NCBI RefSeq assembly: GCF_021155765.1
Contig: NC_060108.1
Coordinates: 21,663,025 to 21,727,024, forward strand
Source of the DNA: Diprion similis
Lineage: Eukaryota; Arthropoda; Insecta; Hymenoptera; Diprionidae
DNA length: 64,000 nt
Reading direction: 5' to 3'
How positions within the stretch are numbered: position 1 is the stretch's first letter; the number at the start of each line of letters is the position of its first letter. Below the pieces are notes generated by a model. The model saw nothing but the letters and a program-made list of their open reading frames with translations. It had not been told where the DNA came from and made no database searches. Positions 14,601-27,260 of the stretch are shown piece after piece. The position numbers and the translations under genes are program-made.

Positions 14601-16016
14601 ATATGCCAAGTGTCTGGACAAACAATTACTGAAATATCCCACTGACTCAATATACGCTCTCAAACTGAGAGTAAAATGGCCTGCAAGCTGCAGAATATTC
14701 ATAATATTAATGAACATGTTGATTTCCAGGTGAGGTGAAGTGCCTCATGCAACAGCTACTACGTGCCGTGGCACATTTACATGACAACTGGATACTTCAC
14801 CGCGATTTAAAAACTTCCAACTTACTGCTGAGCCATAGAGGTATCTTAAAGGTCGGAGATTTTGGCCTTGCCAGAGAATATGGATCCCCACTAAGGCAAT
14901 ATACACCTATTGTTGTTACCCTGTGGTACCGAGCTCCAGAGTTGCTTCTGAATGGAAAAGAATACAGCACGCCTATTGATGTATGGTCTGTAGGGTGAGG
15001 ATAATTTATTTCGTTTCTATTTCACGATAATCAATGTTTACTGTATCAGTGTGCTCTACAATGTTGCACAGTATTTAAACTCAATTCGGCGTACTTCAAC
15101 TTGGTGGTTTTCTTTCAGATGCATATTTGCAGAGTTGCTACGAATGGAGGCTCTCTTTCCAGGCAAATCCGAAATAGACCAACTCAACAGGATATTCAAA
15201 GAACTGGGAACTCCGAGCGAACGCGTGTGGCCTGGTTATAACAAACTACCAGTGGTTCAGAAAATACCATTTTCCCACTATCCTGTGAACAATTTACGAC
15301 AAAGATTTAGCATGTCTTTGTCAGATCTTGGGATTGAATTACTCAACAAGTAAGGGCGCAAAGTAACACTTTCAATTTCATCTCTATTAACTAAACACTA
15401 TTACTGAGGAAATTTACCACTGCGAAAAAATTCGTAATATCAAGAACTCAACGTCATAGTTTTAATTTTTAATTGCAAGAATTGAAAAATGATCCATATC
15501 AAGTATCTCTTTTAAACATACCGGTTGTCTTCTGCTGCTTTATTTCTCACCTGTGGTAAAATTATACGGAAAAATCGTGCCAATTCAATGTTGAAAAAAT
15601 TTCATGCACAAAGTGTAATTGTAGAATTGCTAAATTTTGGAATATATGAGGTTCTTACAACAAGTTCAAATTTCTTTTGTCTCTCAAAAACATTCTTGAA
15701 CAAATGATTCGATGATTACAGATTCCTCACCTACGATCCACAGCAGCGTGTTACAGCAGAAGATGCATTGAAACATGGCTATTTCACCGAAGCACCATTG
15801 CCAATCGACCCAGCTATGTTTCCCACTTGGCCAGCTAAGTCAGAACTGGGAATTCGAACAGCTAATGCATCGCCCAAACCTCCGAGTGGTGGAAGGGAGT
15901 ACAAACAACTAGGTGATGGAGATGATGCAGATATAAGCTCCTCCGGATTTCATATGGGACTTTTAGAAAGAGGTAGAGCTCCTCCAGTCGGAGGTGGCTT
16001 TCACTTGAAATTTTAA
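11673..16016 (+). CDS. CDK11: Cyclin-dependent kinase 11 (PITSLRE kinase)
   Basis: Nuclear cyclin-L-dependent Ser/Thr kinase linked to transcription and pre-mRNA splicing (family knowledge). Ten exons: 11673-11764, 12033-12227, 12369-12551, 12683-13183, 13285-13482, 13584-13915, 14230-14556, 14730-14994, 15119-15349 and 15722-16016; 2619 nt, 872 aa. The N-terminal 500 residues are low-complexity, rich in R/E/D/K (exons 2-4), then an acidic Ser/Asp stretch (exon 6). The kinase domain starts near 510: glycine loop [12 protein letters not shown], the signature PITSLRE near 549-555, HRDLKTSN near 633, DFG near 653, activation loop [14 protein letters not shown] and DVWSVGCIFAELL. The tail includes FPTWPAKSE and ends VGGGFHLKF. 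All catalytic residues are present, and it is a single intact gene. Confidence 0.96.
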
Positions 16017-16091
16017 TTTAGACAATTGCCCATTTCCAAGTTCCACTAATACGGGACAAATCTTGAGATTGGGTCCAGCAATTAAACTTGT

Positions 16092-16097
16092 AATAAA
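16092..16097 (+). promoter_or_regulatory. CDK11 poly(A) signal candidate
   Basis: AATAAA lies about 75 bp after the CDK11 stop. The 3' UTR could also extend further, since the next plus-strand gene is far away. Confidence 0.45.
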
Positions 16098-17416
16098 TGC
16101 ATAATCTTACCGCGGGATTTCGTGAAAATAACAGTGTTTGACAGAATATGAGTTTTTTTTCTGCCACACACATCCAGCAAATTGATCCTTTTGGATTTGT
16201 GACCTAACGAATCACTTCTCAAAATCCCCCATATTTTAGATACTCAACTCTCTTCTTGTGTTACAAATTTCACATATTTCCTTTCTGAAGTATTTATTTA
16301 CCCGAAATTTTTCAACATGGAAGGACTAAACGCATTCTCTTTTGTTACCCAATAAGCGGACTGTGGTAAACGTAGTTTATGCATTTAACATTACAAAACG
16401 TAAGACGCAATATTGATTCTGATCTGCACAGAGTCGTCCTTAATCAGTCTGATTGAAGTAAAGCTTGGTACTCGGTACAATAGAATTTGGAAAACGTGTG
16501 AGGAATTGGATACAGTGGTTTTGATCCTGTAATATTATGTTTTTTCGACACCATTAACCGGTTTATTATCGACTAAACGAGACTAGAATTATTCTATCCC
16601 ATAATTTTGATACTAATTAGTTGTAATCAGCACAAAAACAAAAACTAGTGTGCGAAGTGTTGCCGGAATCTTAACGTAATTCATTATGAACAACACCTTG
16701 TCACTGATCATTGATTGTAATTCCATGTATAATATAAACCTATTTCATATGACTATAATACATACGAATACCAGATAACATGTTGATCGACGATCAACTT
16801 TTTTTCACATAAGCAAGCGTGATATGAATTTTTTTGAGACGTGAAATCCACTCGCTCAACATCCAATACTCTTCAAACAGATTTTTTTTTATCAAGAAAC
16901 GAGCGAATCGTTATCATTAGACAGAAAAAGTAGTCTCTGGCCTAATCGTGTCCTATAAATCTAGTGAAATTGATGTTTAAATTAATTTCGGCTGTCTGCT
17001 CGTGTAATAGAGCTACATGTTCGCGTTCATCTTGCATCGTGATCTATTTCGGTGGCTTTTTTGTGTTCAGAGAGAGTCTCAAAAACATGCATAGTTTCAT
17101 ATTTCTTCATAGGGGATTTTTACTAGATCGAAGACCAGAACATTTGAGTATTTCTTTACGTTTTTAAATTTTCTCTTAAATACTGCTTACTGGTAAATAA
17201 ATTTTTTTAAACGCCTAAGATAGCGTCACAAATATAGTGTTACAACCAAAAGTATCCTATTCTCCATACCTGATTATAAAAGTCGAATTCAACGTGAATT
17301 CAAACAGAAAATCGGGATTTTATATAACACATAATATCTGTGAAATTATGTTTGTTTTGTATTATAATACGAGCAGGTAAGTAGTAAAAACAATTTATAC
17401 AGAGGTATGTTCACGA
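16098..17416. other. CDK11/Pdf convergent intergenic region
   Basis: AT-rich sequence between the convergent CDK11 and Pdf genes, likely partly 3' UTR. I see no exon, RNA gene or repeat beyond short A/T runs. Confidence 0.5.
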
Positions 17417-17422
17417 TTTATT
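17417..17422 (-). promoter_or_regulatory. Pdf poly(A) signal candidate
   Basis: TTTATT on the plus strand (AATAAA on the minus) lies about 220 bp downstream of the Pdf stop codon. Confidence 0.4.
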
Positions 17423-17640
17423 CGTCAAGTAAATACCAGAGCATATCATACAACATTCGAATATTGAGATACATAGGATACAGAACCAAAAATATTTAAA
17501 GCAAATTCTAGTATTAATTTTGCTTTGCTATTGTATCGATCGGTGAATCATATTGCCAAAAACTACTAATCAACCATCACTTGCTTGTTGTCGAACTGCA
17601 GAAATGTATTCTAGACGTATGTGCATATCCATATAAAATG

Positions 17641-18249
17641 TCACTTGCCAATGTTATTAATATTCTTTGGCAAACCCAACAGCGAGTTTATAAGCTCAGA
17701 ATTTCTTTTACTATTAGAGTTGAAGATACGTTGATGCGTCAGAAGATATCTAGCCAGTTGCAGCTCTTTGTCCTGAAACGAGATGAGACAAACACATGTC
17801 AGGGGTGCTTAAAAAGTACGCAAATAGAAATATCGGGTTGAATTGAGCTGCGACAGTGTTGACGATTAAAATCGATATCTGAGAAAGGAGATATGCCAGG
17901 TTTGCAACGCGTGTATTACGGCTTAAGAAATTCAGTTTTTATGCCTTGTTTTTTCCCGAAAGCGGTCACACGGCTCGTAAAATTTGTCAAGTAAATTTCT
18001 TGGCTTCTTTGTATCACCAAACGCTCTTGTCGAATATCTCAAGAGTTGAATAAACCGTATAATTTAGAGTAGGATGTCGCCACAGTAACTATTAATATGA
18101 CATACCAGTCCTTTGCCATAACGAATAAAGCTCGTCAATGCGTTGTCTTGCTGAAGAACATCGGCTGGTGCACCTTCCACCTGCCATTCACTTCCCAGTA
18201 CAATACCGGTGATTGTCACAGCGAACCAACACGCAATTAGGCGTTGCAT
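17641..18249 (-). CDS. Pdf: Pigment-dispersing factor (PDF) neuropeptide precursor
   Basis: Secreted neuropeptide precursor; PDF is a circadian clock output signal acting through a class B GPCR (family knowledge). Two coding exons: 18249-18106 (48 codons, phase 0, donor ctg|gtatgt) and 17772-17641 (acceptor with a long pyrimidine tract ending gtttcag); 91 aa. Residues 1-26 form a signal peptide (MQRLIACWFAVTITGIVLGS...). A PDF-associated-peptide region follows, then SKR cleavage and NSELINSLLGLPKNINNI, followed by GK and stop: Gly is the amide donor and Lys the processing residue. Drosophila and bee PDFs end NMNDA/NMNNA, so Ile at positions 15 and 18 is unusual. An acceptor-like tag at 18283 implies an upstream untranslated exon. 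The peptide identity is unambiguous; the exact signal cleavage site is inferred. Confidence 0.95.
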
Positions 18250-18397
18250 CTTTGTATTTTTTTTTTCTTTCTTTTCACTCGTCTACGGATAAAATGTTTA
18301 CATTAATAGTAGTCGTTTATTTAGAAAAATTTTTACTCATTTTTTGAATATTCATTTTACGTGAGGTTTTTAAATACAGGTTTTGGCTCATAGGACA

Positions 18398-18420
18398 TTT
18401 TTTTTTTTTTTTTTTTTTTT
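18398..18420. repeat. Poly(T) tract
   Basis: An uninterrupted run of about 23 T. It falls in the proposed intron between the untranslated and first coding exons of Pdf. It could be a mobile-element tail remnant, but nothing flanking supports that. Confidence 0.8.
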
Positions 18421-18541
18421 CATTAATTTATTTCATAAATTTCGAGAGTCTTCTATGCGGTAACTCCAACGAGAGATTTATTTTGTTTTTTTAACACGGC
18501 GGTTCAAAATAACGGGTAAATATTTAAATAAGGGCTTATAC

Positions 18542-18612
18542 CTATCTTAACAAAGTCTGAAATGTTCTTCGGCTAGCAGATCGTCCCGGTGTTGTCCTCT
18601 TGATAATGTCGT
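18542..18612 (-). other. Probable untranslated first exon of Pdf
   Basis: A good minus-strand donor (aagatag|gtataag) lies at 18541 and a matching acceptor (tttatccgtag|acgag) at 18283, 33 bp before the Pdf ATG. With the TATA box at 18633-18640, a first exon of about 70 nt is predicted. This is inference from signals only. Confidence 0.4.
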
Positions 18613-18632
18613 TGGATAAAGTAGGATTATTT

Positions 18633-18640
18633 CTTTTATA
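18633..18640 (-). promoter_or_regulatory. Candidate Pdf TATA box
   Basis: Minus-strand TATAAAAG preceded by GGGG, about 390 bp upstream of the Pdf ATG. It is placed to start a short untranslated exon near 18610. Confidence 0.45.
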
Positions 18641-20662
18641 CCCCACGAATAGCGCCGATATTTCGTATAATGTTGGGGTCGTTTCACCCTGTCCTTTGCA
18701 GCCATGATGCAAACGACAATGCTTGGGGATGACAGGTGTCTCACGAAAAGAAATGTCGCTTTCACGCAGCCTATCCGTGGGTCACATATATATTTGAATA
18801 TAAGTGTAGAAATTTTTTATTTATAACGAAATGGATTTTCATCTGCGGATGATCGGTCGGCAAAATCATTCGAGCGTGACTCTGCGGCATCTTACAATTA
18901 GAGAATATATAAATACATGGTGCAGAAAGAGGAGATGGAAAAGGGGAATAAAATCCACTCATGCAAGGAGAACCGCGACTTGTATTATCATTTTAAAGAC
19001 TCCAACAACTCAGCTCTTGGCAAGTTTGTGTGCGGTTATACGATATTTGCATCTTGTAAGGGCCTCTCGAGGGTTTTAACTTTAGCATATGCAGATGTGT
19101 TAGGAACGCGCGTATCTCTTGGCGCTGGGTATGATGGGGCCGGGTTCTAAAGGAGGCGCAAGGCCCAAAACCTGATTCCGTTGCTAATGCGAAGGTGACC
19201 CTTCGTAGGGAGTTCATTGAAATCAAAAGCAATCAAAAAGTCTTGGGATTTGGCCCTCGCTGAGGTCAAGGACAGTTTTAAAAAATCTCCTCCTCCAAAT
19301 TGCCCATCTTCGCTATATATTCTACATCTGAGATAGAACTTGGCCGGCCTCCCCCTATGCTAAAAATTCAAGCATATGATCCGAGACCGCGTTCGAATTT
19401 TAAAATTGTTTCTCTTGAAAATTCACTGCAGCTGAGATGAGATGAGATTTTTTTTCTGTTCTTTCTTTATTATTAACTACAATGTTGCTTCCAGTAAATT
19501 TCATTGTGATTTATCGCATACACGGAAGTCTCCGCGAGGTTCTACAGAATTTTTTAAACGTATTATGGCTTGTGCAAATGGAACGGTTGACAGTTTGATA
19601 AAAGGTTTGTAGATTGGAAGGAAAGCCTGCAGGTCAGTAACCAGTAACCAGTTCAGTATATCGGACCTTGAACCGTCTTAACTATAAAATTTTTTTCTTT
19701 CTTCATTCTTTTTCTTGTCATCTTGAAACCACGAGACAAAAATCACTTAGAGCCTACGATTCCGCGTTAATCTTCGGATTAGCGATTTGTAGTGTTCTTC
19801 ATTTCGCAATAACAATGAATACAGCCTGAAATATATGTTTGCAACGGGCTGCTAATGCGATCTTCGCTATTTCGTCGATAGTTATTATTTTTTTTACCTG
19901 AGATAGATTCTAAAAAGAAAAAATTGTAGAAATTGTTCCGGGACCAGAAACAAAAAAGCTGGCTACTTTGGATAACTTATTCTTCTGATGTCACTTCAAT
20001 TAGTCTCACTTTTAACTCAGCTTCCGCATCTTTTATTTTTTCGATTTTCAATCCACCTATATAACGAAAAAAAAACAAACAATGTACATTAACATTCCAA
20101 CATAATGCAGTCTATGAAGGGGAATAAAGATTGATCCACAGTTCCGTCAATTTCGTATAATACCGCAAGTACTCGTAACTCGTAATCCTATTCACGGAAT
20201 CTGTATCAGGAGAAAAAATACAAGGATGATTTATGAATTTTTTCTTGAATCATTTGTACCATTCGTTATCGAGGATTAGGTGGCGAGAAGCGTGTCGAAA
20301 TCTTACTTGCCTGACCGTTAGCCGTTCAGAAAACTGTACGCCTTATGGAATCTAAAATAAATAATCACGATTCGTTTCTTGTACGTGCGAATTGCGATTT
20401 AAACACAAGTATAGAGATCGTCTAATTCATTCGTTCAATTTACGCATGGCTCATCTATGTATATACGTGTTTTCATTCACATGTACACGCAGAAAATTGT
20501 TACGTCAACGAGCAGAGAAGTTCCGATTTTCAAATCCGTTTTAAAGTATTATTTTCCGCTTATTTATGTCACGGATGACGATTATATACAAATTACATAT
20601 TTACACATTGTATTGATATTAGCATCCTTTATGATGTAGACAAGTTATGGCGGTAACGGGCA

Positions 20663-20692
20663 AAGAAGAAGAAGAAGAAGAAGAAGAAGAAG
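20663..20692. repeat. (GAA)n microsatellite
   Basis: About ten GAA units in intergenic DNA, with further imperfect purine-rich sequence following. Confidence 0.9.
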
Positions 20693-23600
20693 ACTTAGCA
20701 GAAGCAGAAGAAAGAGGAGGTGAAAAAACAGTTGACGAAATTCTTAGTTTCTAACCATTTATACATATACGAATACGCATATGCCTACGTGTGTTTACCT
20801 ATTTATGCGTATTTATGTTCGTACGTGTGTATCGAGGTCCTTGACGATTCTCAGGTTTCAAGATACCAACCATGGGCGGGGATTACGGTACACGCGGCAG
20901 AAACGCACTAAATAATAAATGCCGAACGATATGCTGAATCAACAGAAGATTTTTAATGCCAATGACCTACGGGGACGTCGTAATATCGTTACGTATTTGA
21001 TTGGGGTATACATACATTTATATACATATATATGCATACACACATTATGCCACGACGGATCGAGTTATCGAGGAGGGCGAGAAGAGCGCATTAATGTGAC
21101 ACTGAAATCAGATCTAGGCGGAAACTGCCCGCGATGCCAATCATATAATTGAGAGTCGTCTACCGAGCTCTGGGCAATGACTCGGCTATCATCATTTGCA
21201 TAGTTGAATCACGTTAGTTAGAGGCGCTTGAAACCGAACTGCCATCGCCATCGTCGCAAGCTTTCGACATTCGTCCGATAATTTTCCCATGATATACCCA
21301 CGATTCGAATATATTTTCCATACGATTTCGAGATACCAGGCAAAGGGCTAGTTCTCCGTTATCGTTCTTATTTATTTTTGCTTTTAGTCCTGCTATAGGT
21401 GGATCGCTATACCTAAACGTCGTCTTCGCGAGATTAATATCGGCCGCATCGCGTTTCGTTGGTCGATCTGTTCCGACACCGTTTGAATCTCGTATGTACG
21501 TATTTGACGAAAGAAGCCGTATGGAAAAAGCGGTTTTCGGGTGTGGCCCAGCATTACGAGCGTGTCATTTGAATTTTTGACTGTCTTCTTGGTCCGTATT
21601 TTTTTTTTCTTTTTTTTTTTCAATTTTATTCTCTTTTTTTCTTCTTCTATCGGCTGCTTCTCTGTCTTCCATTATTATTCATTTAGTCTTTACTGTTATA
21701 AATAGTTGTTTACTGCTGGGACGTCGTTACGGACCCAGGTATTTATCACGGAAATGAACAAACTCTGGAAGAACTACACGCGTCCTACCTATGCAAAACT
21801 ACAAATCGTTTAGCCATTTGTGGTGTATGGAATAAAGAAAACGATTTACATTTGGATTGAATTATTTATTTCATTTTTATAGCGAATTAACATTGCAAAG
21901 CGACAAATGTTGTTGTAACGGAGAACGACTGAATATCAGTAGGTGTGAGAATTTTTTTTCATCTTTTTCTTGCCTCACTTCGAATTTTCTGATTCGTTAC
22001 GGTGGCGATGATGACTTTTATATCTTCTCACCTTCTTCTTCGCGCTCTGCGTCGCGTATGCGAGACGGAGTTTTTGAGGCAGGCGCGTTCGGTTAATACG
22101 GTGCAAGTTCAAGGTGAAACGTTGCCATTCAAAAGCTGTTTCTTCGCTTTTTCGACGAGGTTTGTTGAACTCTGTAAAATGCATTTGCACGACTCTCCGA
22201 GTAGTACTTGACGATTTTTAATCAGGGGTGCGATTCTCCGTTGTCAAATTTGAGTGGATAAAATGTCTTCGTATCACTTATGCAACGTTATAAAGAATAA
22301 AACATGTCCTATATATACGTAGGTCAATTGTACAGCGAATGATATATTGCACAAATTATATATGCTTCAGACTTGAAATTTTATATTTCTTCGAGTAGAA
22401 TATTTTTGAATTTCTTTTTTCTACCACCTGGTTACGGGCTTTAGAGCAAATATTTTTTTACCCGAACTGAGCTATTTTTTTAGACGATCTCGACGAAGAG
22501 AAAATTGCGCATGATTATAGATTTTAATTAACACAATTGAAATTATCACCTTTTGCAGTCAGAGTCTAGAAGATGGTATCTGCTGGTCCGAAGATCCGAA
22601 ATTAGGATGTGTGTATATCTATAGGTAGTTGCATATTGCACTTTGCATTTCTATGACGGGGATACATACTACATGCTATCGTTCAAGAATAGCAGTTTAC
22701 CCGGTATAAATCGATCAACGAGAATGATCTATTTATCCTGGGTCATAAATTTCATGGAATCACCTGTATCACTTTACAGAAAATAAAAATTCTATGATTT
22801 ATATAAAGCATATATAAATATGGTGTGTCCCACCGTCCTATGGCAATCCGATAATATATTTAACGTATGCATATATGTATATGTATACAAGCCAAAAGCG
22901 TATCATACACAAGTTTTTTTTCAAAATCGATCAGGTGAATTGTTCACGTTATTGAATTATACATGAGGCTTATTTGAATTGAGAATAGATTTTATTGTTG
23001 GAATTTAAAAATTGTTTTATATGATTTTCGTGTTATAAAATTCCTTGCGTAAGAAAGACTTGAATATATACGTCACGCTGCTGGAGTGGAATGGCGCAAG
23101 TGTTACGAAATATTGTTATCAATATTATTTTATTCATAATTACGAATTGCAACGTTTTAGAAGCATGACTTGTACATTACCAGTGGGATAATGATTGTGA
23201 GCAACAAGGAAACCCATTCCACTGATTTTCAGTAGCAGAAGGAAGTCTGTGACAATTTATTGACAAAATATAGCGGCCGCATTTTAAATTCAAATTCATT
23301 CAGGCCATCTATCTTGCTGAGTAAAATCCACCGCATAATTTATATACGACTATCCATGTATAGATATAATGATGTAATATTGTGGGACGAAATTAGCTCA
23401 TTTTTTTTGTAAGTGCATCGGCCGTTCGTTCAAGAGTATATTCTCGCAATTATGTTAAAATACAAAATATATTTATAATTTATAAATAAAAATTATGTGA
23501 AAAATTATGGCCCGTTTACAAAAGGTGCAAAAAAATATTTAGCTGAAAGTGAAATGGCTGAAGGGCGATTGCACGAGGCAATTTTTTTACCCTCGTCATA

Positions 23601-23949
23601 TTTTCATATTTGTTCGTATCAAATTTTTTCTTGTCAAAACTCTTTTCATATATTTGTAATATAGTTTTGGCATTCTCTTTCTACTGAAGTTACTTCTTCG
23701 CCATCGCTAAGCATATTTAATCGTAAGAATCGTCTCTTCAATCGCCTTTTCGCTCTAAAAGCGTGAGTCTTGACTAGTGTTAAGTTAATACTTAAATCTA
23801 ACCTACTACTGACTACTCATAAAAATATTTGACCATATCTACTTTTGTTACGCGATGATTAGTTTTAAAAATACTATGTCAAATTGTTAATATTACTCGC
23901 TTTGTATCCATATTTACCTCAAAGACTTGTCCAAGGTATAAATGAATTA

Positions 23950-23978
23950 ATCAGTCAGTCAATCAATCAATCAATCAT
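23950..23978. repeat. (TCAA/TCAG)n tetranucleotide repeat
   Basis: Six to seven tetranucleotide units changing from TCAG to TCAA, in intergenic DNA. Confidence 0.8.
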
Positions 23979-24269
23979 ACATACCTGCCGATGAAAATAT
24001 TTTTTCAATCTTTCAAGTATCATTGACCCTAATAATGTCGATCATAGTATTGAGTGAAATTTAATTTAAATACAACCGTGGGTGTAAGCGTGTTAATTGT
24101 TTTTAGATCACCTCAGGAACTGGGATAAAATTCTCATTACTGAATCGCGTTTTCGGTATTTCTTAATTCGTATAGCAAAGCGAGAGGAATTTTTTCCTGG
24201 TTTGTTATTATAGGTGTTACGTTACAATTCGAGTCCATAAAAATTTCACGATCTTGATGCTCTATGTTG

Positions 24270-24308
24270 TTCGATCAAATCAGTTTCGATCAAATCAGTT
24301 TCGATCAC
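24270..24308. repeat. Short direct duplication
   Basis: The 15-bp sequence cgatcaaatcagttt occurs twice in tandem and begins a third time. Confidence 0.8.
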
Positions 24309-24895
24309 GAAAAACTCCTAAAAATGGAATAAATTTCAATAGTGATACTCGCAATAACGTTTTCGAAACCTTTCTAATCCTGATATTTTTTATCGCAATT
24401 GAATTCTAAAACGTCTAATTCAAGTTCGTTGAATTTATAGCTACTAAAAAAGACTTGGGCAAGTCCGGATTCATAACTATAACCGAGGCCCGTCAATTCA
24501 TTCTAAGATGTACTTTAGGCATGGACATTGCAAATTTATGATGCATTCTTGGAAATGTTAATACTCAGAACATGTCATGCGACAATAAACGTAGACGTAC
24601 AGCTATGTTTATCCTTCCCAAACACAATTAAGGTGGACCTTTTTCTTAACGCGTTATTTTAAAAGCCTGTACTTATTTCTGATGGCAAATTCTCTCGTCG
24701 ATCGAACGTGATTGATGATCCACCGATAAGGCAAAGCCGAAGGCCTTCGGTGCTCGCGTATTGCAAATGCTGCACTTGAACAGGGCGACTGCATGGCTTT
24801 CAACGATATACAAGCGGGGCGTAACAGCCGGTCATTTTGTAATTTTTCCTTTTCCTTTCCTTTTTATTATTCTCCATCTTCTTCATTTTCCCCTC

Positions 24896-24914
24896 CTTCT
24901 TCTTCTTCTTCTTC
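24896..24914. repeat. (TTC)n microsatellite
   Basis: About six TTC units inside a longer pyrimidine-rich stretch (about 24840-24920). Confidence 0.85.
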
Positions 24915-27228
24915 CTTTGGTCGGTGAACCCCGCTTTATACATGAAATAATTATAAAATAGCGCATAAATAATGGCAATGAATACCTCTGTTGTGCAAAT
25001 TATACTCACGTGCACATAGTTTGCATTACGGTACAAGATCGATCCTGTGATCATCCGATGAGTTTGCGGACCGAATAGGCACCGTATATTTTTCATGATG
25101 ATGATGACGATACGGATAATAATAGCAAAAATTAATAAAAGTTAGGAATAAAATATAAAGCGATGCAGATTGATATGCTGCAGATATTTCAAAGCTTAAT
25201 TTTACCGACTTTCCTATGTTTGTTTCGTGTTATAAACGTAACGAACGGACATTGCGTCGAAGCTTACGACTTGGTACTACACAAGCAATCGAATTTACAG
25301 TTATCAAATGACTAATGCGTCCGCAAATGTTGACGAACCTAGTTACGCGTATGTAGGTACCCTGCACCTGTAATCGTCTTGATATCGTGTGTCCCGGACC
25401 CAATTGACTGCAGCAGGCAATTTCATTTTTCTGCAATCACGTATATTACTCGATGCATCGCAGATCGCGTGATATGTATAATTCAATGTTATAAAGATGC
25501 AAGTATCATAAAATATACATCGTTGCAAGGTTGCAATCTTACAGAGAGGAGATATTAAGCAGGTTTTACTCAAAACTACAGGAACAGAGTTTTATTAGTA
25601 CTATTATTAATAGTTTATGTTTATTACTATAAATTTAGCAGATTTTACTTTACAATATGAAATTTTTTTTCGCTGTTTTAGCTGTACGATTCTTGCAGTA
25701 AGTTTTTTTTTTCCCCCTTTAGATAATGGAACGCGGATGTTGTCCTCGAAGTTCTGTTGATGCTTTCCTAAATAATTCTGTGAAATTTAGAATGGCAGTT
25801 AATTGACTTGAGTCATTCGGTGCAATGTTGGTCGGCAAATATATCCAACTCAGCAACCAAACTGTTCGACGAAGGTTGATTTTCCAATCAATCGTTAAAA
25901 AACCTACTATGGGCATCTGTTTTAAGCGTATACGTCACGGTTTCTGTGCGACTGGATTATCGGCGTAACGATAGGAAAAGTCTGGGTCAGTTAAGCACTG
26001 TTTGAAGGTGAGGACGTTCCTTCCATTGGTCGAATAATGCGACTTGAATGAAAATCATTTGTCGAGGCTAAACGCATCGGCGGTCGTCGTTTTGTCGTTG
26101 ACGGTGAAACGAAATAAACGTCTGGTGTTTGTTTCTCTGGCATATTTGCACGTCAGGCTTTGACTGGCAACGAGAAAAATCTTCCTCGTTTTTGCTGCAC
26201 TTTGTCCTGGAGATGTGCACGCTGTGCATTTGAATTCAACTGTCGTATCAAGCTAGATGCAATATGCACACATTTTTTTCACCTTACAAGAAACTCGTAT
26301 TTTCGAACGATCATTCCCTTATTTTTATATGCAAACTCGCAACCGCTGATTCAACGCTTATTTTAAGACGAGGAAAAAATAGTTTTCGATCATTCTTTTA
26401 CTTTTACTGGAATTCTGGATGCAAGAAGTTTAATTATTTTATGAAAATTGTTGAATGTGAAAAATCTTACATCTATAGGCAACCTTGAACAATTACATAT
26501 ATGTATACAGTGCATGATTAAGACGACGCAAAGCATTATTCGCGTGTTAAAAATCGTCGGCATTAATAATCCACAAACTGTTTTCGAATTCATGTATGCA
26601 ATCCAATGAAATGTGAAATAAATACTATATAATCCCGTGTAACGTTTAATTTGTAACGCTGGTATTATAATATAATATAGGTGTATGTATACCTATATAC
26701 AATATGTATATAAATCATTGGCTACCGTGGAAAGTATACAGAGTTATAGATGCCACTGTTGAGTACAATTCACGGGTTCGTGGAAAAATCCAATCGACTC
26801 ATTGATTCTTGCAGACGAGCGAGCAAAAAGCCATTGTTTGAAGAGCCCAAATGAATCATTGGATAGAACAAAGCTAAGCACAAAACTCGTTTACATTATT
26901 GTAAAATACCAGGACAGTGAATCTAAAAAACCGCGATATGATCTGAACGAAAATAACATCAACGAATCACACAATTTTCTGTACAACATCATCAGGGTGC
27001 GAAGTGTGCCTCGTATATCTGCGAACATCTTGAAAATAAAGAAACTTGTTTATATTACAACGGCAAAAATCAACTCGATGATTTGTTTTTAAGTAAATAC
27101 GCGAAATGAAATTAAACGAATAATCGCATGTAGGCTTGCTTGCTGATTTTATGCGGCAATTGACAACAAAAAGTGGGTTCGATCAGTTTGCTTAAGCGTC
27201 CAAGTGGCCACTTACAATCAGCTACTGG

Positions 27229-27260
<32 letters not shown>
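27229..27260. repeat. (CT)n microsatellite
   Basis: About 16 CT units with one interruption (tctttc). CT/GA tracts can bind GAGA-factor-type proteins in insects, but function here is unknown. Confidence 0.9.

Noticed and set aside
17250..17290. Second RYG peptide on the minus strand (FIIRYGE)
   Set aside because: There is no basic cleavage site after Gly and an immediate stop; a chance match found while testing the RYamide idea.
18064..18249. RYamide precursor (FIRYGKG after a signal peptide)
   Set aside because: The next exon, in phase, encodes KR-NSELINSLLGLPKN..., so this is the N-terminal exon of the Pdf precursor; no second RYamide copy was found.
18398..18420. Poly(T) as the tail of a retroposon
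   Set aside because: No target-site duplication or element body is visible on either side.
26802..27092. 96-codon plus-strand ORF
   Set aside because: It lacks an ATG at the reported start and has no family resemblance or splice context.
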